Assembly (NCBI RefSeq): GCF_024171535.1
Contig: NZ_JALJZV010000005.1
Span: forward strand, 62,001-126,000
Length of the DNA: 64,000 bases
From: Flavobacterium sp. HSC-61S13
GTDB lineage: Bacteria; Bacteroidota; Bacteroidia; Flavobacteriales; Flavobacteriaceae
Reading direction: 5' to 3'
A program made the position numbers and the translations under genes. Numbering within the stretch: position 1 is the stretch's first letter; every line of letters begins with the position of its first letter. The notes beneath the pieces were generated by a model. It was not told where the DNA came from, did not search any database, and saw only the letters and a list, made by a program, of their open reading frames with translations. Below, one piece after another: positions 58,750-64,000 of this stretch.

Positions 58750-60003
58750 TTGAAAGTACATTCTATTTTTTTATTTGCGCTATTCTTTTTCCTCTCTCCC
58801 TTAGTTAGTTCTGCAGATACTTTAATTGTATGCTCAAATTGTCCGTATACTTCGATTAAAGACGCCATACGAGAATCCCAGAATTTCGATACTATTTTGG
58901 TTAAAAAAGGCATTTATAAGGAAATTGAAATTACCGTTGATAAACCGTTGACCTTAATAGCTGAAAAAGGCGCTGTAATCGATGGAGAAGAAAAAGGTGA
59001 AATCATCGTAATTAAATCGGACTGGGTAACGGTAGACGGCTTTACAATCATCAATGTTGGAACTAGCTATATCAAGGATTTTGCCGCCATAAGGGTACGA
59101 TCAAGTAGACATTTTACAATTGCAAACAACACCATAAAAAACTTATTCTTTGGAATCTATATAGAAAAGTCAAAAAAAGGTGTTATCAGCGGTAATAAAA
59201 TATATGGCAAAGCCATCAATGAGTTTAATTCTGGCAACGGAATTCAACTGTGGTACAGCAATGAAATAAGCATTGATAATAATGTAGTATGGCAAGTTCG
59301 AGACGGTATCTATTTAGAATTCTCCAACTTTTGTGTAATTACGCGCAATGAAAGTGCCCATAACGTTCGTTATGGGCTACACTTTATGTTTTCTAACGAC
59401 GATTTAGTATCGGATAACACCTATGATAATAACGGAGCAGGAGTGGCTATTATGTTTTCAAAAAACATGCAGATGCATCACAATATTTTTAAAAACAACT
59501 GGGGTTCCGCTGCCTATGGAGTACTGCTTAAAGAAGTTAATGACACCAAGATCAACAACAATACTTTTTTTAGAAATACCACTGGGATCAACATTGAGGG
59601 ATCCAATCGCATCGAATACCTTCACAATGATTTTATCAGCAACGGCTGGGCCATTAATTCGAGAGGAGCAAATTATTACAATACGATCAATTACAATAAT
59701 TTTATGCACAACTCGTTCGACCTTGTATATCACGGCGGTGTGAATCACAACGATTTCCACTCCAATTACTGGAGTAGTTATACCGGATATGATTTAGATA
59801 AAGATGGCATTGGAGATATACCCTATCGGCCCGTAAAACTATTTTCATATATCGTAAATAAAACCCCCGAAGCCATCCTGTTTTTACGAAGTCTATTTGT
59901 AGATATCATTGATTTTTCAGAAAAGGTATCTCCGATTTTCACCCCGGATCACTTGATGGATAACGCACCACTTATGAAGAAAATAAAACATGATAAAAAT
60001 TGA
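58750..60003 (+). CDS. nosD: NosD periplasmic copper-processing protein
   Basis: Periplasmic right-handed beta-helix protein that works with NosF and NosY to build the copper-sulfide centre of NosZ. From the chosen start it has 417 residues: a signal peptide (HSIFLFALFFFLSPLVSSA) and then ladder repeats rich in Asn (NNTIKNLFFGIYIEKS, SNEISIDNNVVWQVRDG, TFFRNTTGINIEG), ending with GIGDIPYRPVKL. The reading frame has no ATG before the mature protein; TTG codons at 58681 and 58750 are the only good starts. The second lies after the nosL stop and gives the natural signal peptide. The stop overlaps nosF by 14 bases. Confidence 0.92.
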   Translation: MKVHSIFLFALFFFLSPLVSSADTLIVCSNCPYTSIKDAIRESQNFDTILVKKGIYKEIEITVDKPLTLIAEKGAVIDGEEKGEIIVIKSDWVTVDGFTIINVGTSYIKDFAAIRVRSSRHFTIANNTIKNLFFGIYIEKSKKGVISGNKIYGKAINEFNSGNGIQLWYSNEISIDNNVVWQVRDGIYLEFSNFCVITRNESAHNVRYGLHFMFSNDDLVSDNTYDNNGAGVAIMFSKNMQMHHNIFKNNWGSAAYGVLLKEVNDTKINNNTFFRNTTGINIEGSNRIEYLHNDFISNGWAINSRGANYYNTINYNNFMHNSFDLVYHGGVNHNDFHSNYWSSYTGYDLDKDGIGDIPYRPVKLFSYIVNKTPEAILFLRSLFVDIIDFSEKVSPIFTPDHLMDNAPLMKKIKHDKN

Positions 60004-60694
60004 ACAACTGTATAAAAAATTCGGCCATAATTCCGTTCTAAGAGGCATTGATTTGGACATCAGCGAAGGAAGTGTTTTAGCACTACTTGGACCTAATGGT
60101 TCTGGTAAAACCACTCTGACCAAGTGCATTTTAGGAATGGTTTTCCCCGATTCGGGCCAAGTTTACTTTAAGGGGCAATCGATTGAAAAACAATGGGAAT
60201 ACCGCAATCAGATCGATTATTTACCGCAAATTGCCAATTTTCCAAATAACCTCACTGTTCAGGAACTAATTAAGATGATCAAAGACCTTCGGAATTGTAA
60301 GGCAATAAAAGAACAAGAACTCATTGAAGTTTTTAAGCTGCATCCCTTTTTAAATAAAAAACTGAACAAGCTCTCTGGAGGTACGAAACAAAAGGTTAAC
60401 CTACTGCTCACCTTTATGTTTGACAGCCCAGTCCTGATCCTTGATGAACCGACTACGGGATTGGATCCGAGTGCCTTAATTGTTTTAAAAAAATTGATTA
60501 ATGATGCCAAATCGGCAAACAAAACCATCTTAATTACTTCCCATATCATGAGCTTTGTCGAAGAAATTACAGAAGAAATCATCTATATACTGGAGGGACG
60601 CATATACTTTAGAGGCCGTATAGCCGTACTAAAAGAAACGACCAAACAGTCCGATTTTGAACATGCCATTGCCTCGATTCTAACAAATTATTAA
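59990..60694 (+). CDS. nosF: NosF ABC-transporter ATPase
   Basis: A 234-residue ABC ATPase. Walker A GPNGSGKTTLTK near 35-46, signature LSGGTKQKVNLLLTF, Walker B VLILDEPTTGLD, H-loop SHIMS. It powers the NosY permease in the NosDFY complex. It starts within the last codons of nosD and ends five bases before nosY. Similar to other NosF in having LSGGTKQK in place of the plain LSGGQ. Confidence 0.94.
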   Translation: MIKIEQLYKKFGHNSVLRGIDLDISEGSVLALLGPNGSGKTTLTKCILGMVFPDSGQVYFKGQSIEKQWEYRNQIDYLPQIANFPNNLTVQELIKMIKDLRNCKAIKEQELIEVFKLHPFLNKKLNKLSGGTKQKVNLLLTFMFDSPVLILDEPTTGLDPSALIVLKKLINDAKSANKTILITSHIMSFVEEITEEIIYILEGRIYFRGRIAVLKETTKQSDFEHAIASILTNY

Positions 60695-60699
60695 AAATC

Positions 60700-61482
60700 A
60701 TGCTTAAAATACTCAAATACAGTTTTTACGACTTGATCCGCAGCCGTTGGAGTTATATCTATCTAACCTTTTACTTACTATTGGGGTTTGTACTGTTGTT
60801 TTTAAATAATGACCTGTCCAAAGCGGTTATCACATTGTTGAATGTCGTCATCATTTTAGTGCCGTTAATCGGTACTTTATTTGGTGTGATGTATTATTAC
60901 GATTCCAAGGAATTTACAGAACTGCTATTGGCACAGCCGCTAAAGAGATCGTCGATATTTTTAGGGCAATATCTCGGTGTTTCTTTATCACTTTCGTTGA
61001 GTGTACTTCTCGGTTTGGGAATTCCTTTTATATTATACGGTTTACTAGAATCTTCTGCTATATGGAATTTTACTTTATTAATAGTGGTGGCCGTATTCCT
61101 AACGTTTATTTTTACCGCGCTATCTTATAATATTGCGCTATCCAACGAAAACAAAATAAGGGGGTTTGGGCTTTCGATTTTAATGTGGCTCTTTCTCGCA
61201 ATAATTTACGACGGTATTTTTCTAATTTCGCTAATGGTATTCGACGATTATCCGCTCGAAAACCTTTCGTTAGTCGGGACACTTTTTAATCCAATCGACC
61301 TTTCACGCATATTAATTTTACTCCAATTAGACATCTCTGCCCTATTTGGCTATACAGGAGCTTTATTTAAAAAATTCTTCGGCAGTACTCTCGGATTTCT
61401 CCTATCCCTAGCTTGCCTACTTTTGTGGATACTGATCCCGATACTACGCATCAAATACATTTCCAACAAAAAAGATTTTTAA
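60700..61482 (+). CDS. nosY: NosY ABC-transporter permease
   Basis: A 260-residue inner-membrane protein with six hydrophobic segments and the start MLKILKYSFYDLIRSRWSYIY typical of ABC-2 permeases (cut here: YSFYDLIRSRWS). Segments such as EFTELLLAQPLKRSSIF fit the NosY coupling loop. With NosD and NosF it forms the complex that exports sulfur or copper species for CuZ assembly. It is the last gene of the operon; 178 bases follow before the metallopeptidase, with no terminator visible. Confidence 0.93.
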   Translation: MLKILKYSFYDLIRSRWSYIYLTFYLLLGFVLLFLNNDLSKAVITLLNVVIILVPLIGTLFGVMYYYDSKEFTELLLAQPLKRSSIFLGQYLGVSLSLSLSVLLGLGIPFILYGLLESSAIWNFTLLIVVAVFLTFIFTALSYNIALSNENKIRGFGLSILMWLFLAIIYDGIFLISLMVFDDYPLENLSLVGTLFNPIDLSRILILLQLDISALFGYTGALFKKFFGSTLGFLLSLACLLLWILIPILRIKYISNKKDF

Positions 61483-61660
61483 ATTATACTTTTAGGCATC
61501 TAAAACACTGCTAATGATCCAATTCCACAATCGAAATACGCTATCAATACTGCAATAATTTCGCACTAGTGTTACCTAATATATAAGTTTCATTAAAAAA
61601 ACACCTCATTCAGCGCAACCAATTTATTATTTCATTAAATTTATTAAAAAAAGTAAAGCT

Positions 61661-62521
61661 ATGAAATGGAGAGGTTCAGAAGAAAGTAAAAACGTCACGG
61701 ATCGTCGTGGTATGTCTGGCGGTGGTAAAGCGGTGTTAGGCGGTGGAATTATCGGGGTTGTAATTTTATTACTCAATCTTTTTGGAGGTGAATCCGTACA
61801 GCAATTGACACCCATTTTAGAGCAATTTAATCAAAATGCATCGTCAACAACCGAAGAAACGCGTACGCGAACATTAACGCCCGAAGAAGTTGAAATGGGT
61901 CAAATGGTTAAGGTAATATTTCGCTATACAGAAAACACTTGGTCTGAAGTTTTTAAGCAACACAATCAAACGTATAGAGAACCTAAGATGGAACTTTTTG
62001 AAAACAACATCAATACCAAATGTGGAGCTGCTACAGCTGATGTTGGTCCATTCTATTGTCCAGCCGATGAAACGGTCTATATGGATCTGAATTTCTTTAA
62101 GGAATTACACAGTCGATTTGGTGCTAAGGAGGGTGACTTTGCGATTGCCTATGTTATAGCACATGAAGTGGGCCATCATATACAAACTTTGCTCGGCACC
62201 TCGAATCAAGTTAGAAAATTACAGAGTCAGACCGATGCTAAGGGCGCCAATAAATTGTCTGTAGCCCTTGAGTTACAAGCCGACTTTTATGCCGGTGTAT
62301 GGGCGAAACACAATCAAAAATACCTCGATGCTGGCGATATAGAAATTGCGCTTAGTGCAGCTCAAGCCGTTGGCGATGATGCTATTCAAAAACGCACTCA
62401 AGGACATGTTACACCTGATTCTTTTACTCACGGTACATCGGCACAGCGAAAAGAATGGTTTATGAAAGGTTATAATACCGGCGATATCACTCAGGGTGAT
62501 ACGTTTAAAGATTTGAAATAA
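61661..62521 (+). CDS. YpfJ-type neutral zinc metallopeptidase
   Basis: A 286-residue membrane-anchored protease of the COG2321 group. The start MKWRGSEESKNVTDRRG is the usual one and the Gly-rich hydrophobic segment (about 20-43) is the anchor. The zinc site is HEVGH at 168-172 (H168, E169, H172), and the later LELQADFYAG supplies the third ligand. The CGAA ... FYCPADETVYMDL segment before the site is conserved in the family. Function in cells is unknown; membrane-protein turnover is possible. It stands alone after the nos operon. Confidence 0.9.
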   Translation: MKWRGSEESKNVTDRRGMSGGGKAVLGGGIIGVVILLLNLFGGESVQQLTPILEQFNQNASSTTEETRTRTLTPEEVEMGQMVKVIFRYTENTWSEVFKQHNQTYREPKMELFENNINTKCGAATADVGPFYCPADETVYMDLNFFKELHSRFGAKEGDFAIAYVIAHEVGHHIQTLLGTSNQVRKLQSQTDAKGANKLSVALELQADFYAGVWAKHNQKYLDAGDIEIALSAAQAVGDDAIQKRTQGHVTPDSFTHGTSAQRKEWFMKGYNTGDITQGDTFKDLK

Positions 62522-62538
62522 CTCGGTACTATTTAAAA

Positions 62539-62580
62539 AATCAGCGTATGCAAATGCCTTTGTTTACGCTGATTCTTTAC
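62539..62580 (+). terminator. Terminator of the metallopeptidase gene
   Basis: AATCAGCGTA and TACGCTGATT form a perfect ten-base stem around a 16-base loop, then CTTTACTTTT. The T run is interrupted, so strength is moderate. Confidence 0.6.
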
Positions 62581-62635
62581 TTTTAAATTAGTATTTTTGT
62601 CGCTTGATTTCAACCAAGCCTCAAAACTCTAATTC

Positions 62636-63418
62636 ATGAAAGATATACAGCAACGATTAAAGACTATACAAACGGAAGGAATAAACATCTCGGTTTTCAA
62701 CCTATTAAGTGATGCGAGTAAAATTTATCCAAAAATAGCTATAGTTGCTGGATTAACTACGATACTTTTAGCCATCATCTTTTCTACCATTGCAAGCGTT
62801 GGCCTGCTGATATACACCCAAGATCCTAAGGTTATATTTACTTTTATGACCAATTTCGATCCTCTTTTCTTACCGATCGATGGACTGATTACCTACACTT
62901 TAGTTACTAGTATTGGTACGGGTATCTCCGTAATTTTTAGTGCTGGCTTTATTAAAATGGCCGCTGATGCTTATCAAGACAAACCCATTGTATTGGGAAC
63001 AGCATTTACCTACCTTAAAAACAAAGCGTGCTTACAATTATTTACAGCGCATTTCGTAATTACGCTCGTCTTCACCGTATTGTCTCTCTATCTTCAGATG
63101 GAAAATTTGCAGTATGTCGCCTTGGCAATCAACTGGATCGTCAGTTCATTAACTGTATTGGTTACCCCGCTGATTATTTTTGGAAATCTATCCGCTTTTG
63201 ACGCGATTAAACACAGTGTGAATATCGTTAACAAACAACCCTTCCAAATCATTGCCTTATTGTTGTTTGGTAGTCTCTTAGCCGGTGCTGGTTTATTACT
63301 TTTTATAGTCGGTGTCATTTTTACTTTACCGTTTATATACTGTGTTTATTTTATGTTATATCAAACAACAATTGGTTACATCGAAGAAAAGGAAGAACAA
63401 GAACAAGAACAAGAATAG
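62636..63418 (+). CDS. Six-helix membrane protein of unknown function
   Basis: A 260-residue inner-membrane protein with about six hydrophobic segments (38-62, 88-108, 133-153, 158-180, 205-230, 232-250) and a charged cytoplasmic tail EEKEEQEQEQE. The loop VLGTAFTYLKNKACLQ and the ITYTLVTSIGTGISVIFSAGF stretch (about 84-104; given in part) give no function. Similar flavobacterial proteins are often misnamed as carotene monooxygenase. The tail is coded by a short hexamer repeat (GAACAA) before the stop, so its length may vary. The stop codon abuts that of the YifB-type gene. Confidence 0.65.
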   Translation: MKDIQQRLKTIQTEGINISVFNLLSDASKIYPKIAIVAGLTTILLAIIFSTIASVGLLIYTQDPKVIFTFMTNFDPLFLPIDGLITYTLVTSIGTGISVIFSAGFIKMAADAYQDKPIVLGTAFTYLKNKACLQLFTAHFVITLVFTVLSLYLQMENLQYVALAINWIVSSLTVLVTPLIIFGNLSAFDAIKHSVNIVNKQPFQIIALLLFGSLLAGAGLLLFIVGVIFTLPFIYCVYFMLYQTTIGYIEEKEEQEQEQE

Positions 63419-64000
63419 TTACATCCAACCTTCTCGATCGAGACTACGGTATTGTATTGCTTCTGCAATGTGATGGGATGCTACATCCGTTTTCCCTTCT
63501 AAGTCTGCAATAGTTCTGGCTACTTTTAAAATGCGATCGTAAGCCCTAGCTGATAAATTTAGTCGCTCCATCGCCTCTTTTAATAAAGACAATGAAGTAT
63601 CGTTTAGCACACAATGCGTTCGAATCAATGGGGTTGACATTTGTGCATTATAATGTATACCGGGCACATCCTTATATCTTTGCGATTGAATTTCACGTGC
63701 TTTAACCACTCTCTTTCGAATGGCATTACTGTCTTCGGCTAAATCGGTTTCCGCTAATTTTTCAAAGGGCACTGGATTTACTTCGATATGAATGTCAATT
63801 CGATCTAAAAGGGGCCCAGATATTTTGTTCAAATAGCGTTGTATTTCTAAGGGCGTAGATTGTATTGCAGCATCGGGATCTTTAAAAAAACCACTGGGAC
63901 TTGGATTCATACTCGCCACCAACATAAATGATGACGGATAGGTTATCGTAAATTTTGCCCGAGCAATCGTCACTTCGCGATCTTCCAAAGGTTGTCGCAT
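63419..64000 (-). CDS. YifB/ComM-type Mg-chelatase-like ATPase, C-terminal part
   Basis: Partial at the right window edge; 193 residues of the C-terminal part are visible. The AAA+ core shows in SSFMLVASMNPSPSGF, then an arginine-rich segment YLNKISGPLLDRIDIHIEV and the Mg-chelatase C-terminal domain LSARAYDRILKVARTIADLEG, typical of YifB/ComM proteins. Such ATPases are helicases linked to DNA uptake and branch migration. The gene is convergent with the membrane protein at 62636, with no base between the two stops. No terminator was found at this junction. Confidence 0.93.
   Translation of the reverse strand: MRQPLEDREVTIARAKFTITYPSSFMLVASMNPSPSGFFKDPDAAIQSTPLEIQRYLNKISGPLLDRIDIHIEVNPVPFEKLAETDLAEDSNAIRKRVVKAREIQSQRYKDVPGIHYNAQMSTPLIRTHCVLNDTSLSLLKEAMERLNLSARAYDRILKVARTIADLEGKTDVASHHIAEAIQYRSLDREGWM

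Noticed and set aside
54711..61482. The nos cluster as a recently acquired island
   Set aside because: No integrase, tRNA boundary, repeat or composition break is visible; the promoter is of the host type. Transfer cannot be excluded but is not supported here.

Overview
The window looks like an ordinary chromosomal stretch of a low-GC member of the Bacteroidota, family Flavobacteriaceae (Myroides- or Flavobacterium-like; the species cannot be fixed from this sequence). The signs are: promoters of the form TTG-N19..23-TAnnTTTG before many genes, a PorP/SprF plus PorE-like pair of the type IX secretion machinery, a TamB/lipoprotein-TamL pair, a Sec/lipoprotein-type (clade II) NosZ, DUF5684 and HPP membrane proteins, and AT-rich intergenic DNA. 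I see no phage, insertion sequence or CRISPR array.

Layout. 1-9.6 kb: a long RluA-type pseudouridine synthase, a DUF5684 membrane protein, a secreted unknown, then a minus-strand block argS - SGNH hydrolase - SGNH hydrolase with inserted LysM - MBOAT acyltransferase. This block reads as an O-acylation system for a cell-wall or extracellular glycan. 9.8-18.3 kb: metallophosphoesterase, alpha/beta hydrolase, secreted HMA protein, cold-shock protein, an alkylation-repair pair (AraC-MGMT fusion plus AlkB), an ABC-F ATPase, an unknown acidic protein and an HPP membrane protein. 18.4-23.2 kb: the PorP/PorE-like pair, an 826-bp AT-rich gap, a lipoprotein, and three identical tRNA-Val(UAC) genes. 23.2-32.7 kb: folC, exbB-exbD with a convergent tonB-like gene, glutamate/leucine-type dehydrogenase, anmK, acyl-CoA dehydrogenase, and a divergent HxlR regulator/NmrA-type oxidoreductase pair with a shared operator. 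33.2-37 kb: a hybrid histidine kinase convergent with a sigma-54 activator. 37.4-45.2 kb: tamB-tamL and the small SRP RNA. 45.3-54.7 kb: glutaminyl cyclase, NarL-type regulator, lipoprotein, DUF2461 plus DNA-deoxyinosine glycosylase, dnaK, L-serine dehydratase, panB and a second RluA-type enzyme. 55.1-61.5 kb: a compact nitrous oxide reductase operon (cytochrome c, nosZ, membrane protein, nosL, nosD, nosF, nosY). 61.6-64 kb: YpfJ-type metallopeptidase, a six-helix membrane protein and the end of a YifB/ComM-type ATPase that runs off the window.

How the parts work together. The nos operon supports N2O respiration: NosZ reduces N2O, the cytochrome probably feeds it electrons, and NosDFY/NosL serve copper-centre assembly. 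A Crp/Fnr-type half-site pair lies about 42 bases before the predicted transcript start, so oxygen or NO control is likely. TamB/TamL, PorP/PorE-like and ExbBD/TonB are all envelope systems. Several genes have starts moved inward here because a good promoter lies over the longer reading frame (csp, metallophosphoesterase, NmrA, sdaA). The most interesting items are the LysM-SGNH/MBOAT locus, the nos promoter and small NosB-like protein, the gap beside PorP, the octamer repeat after exbD, and several terminators or palindromes built into coding ends.
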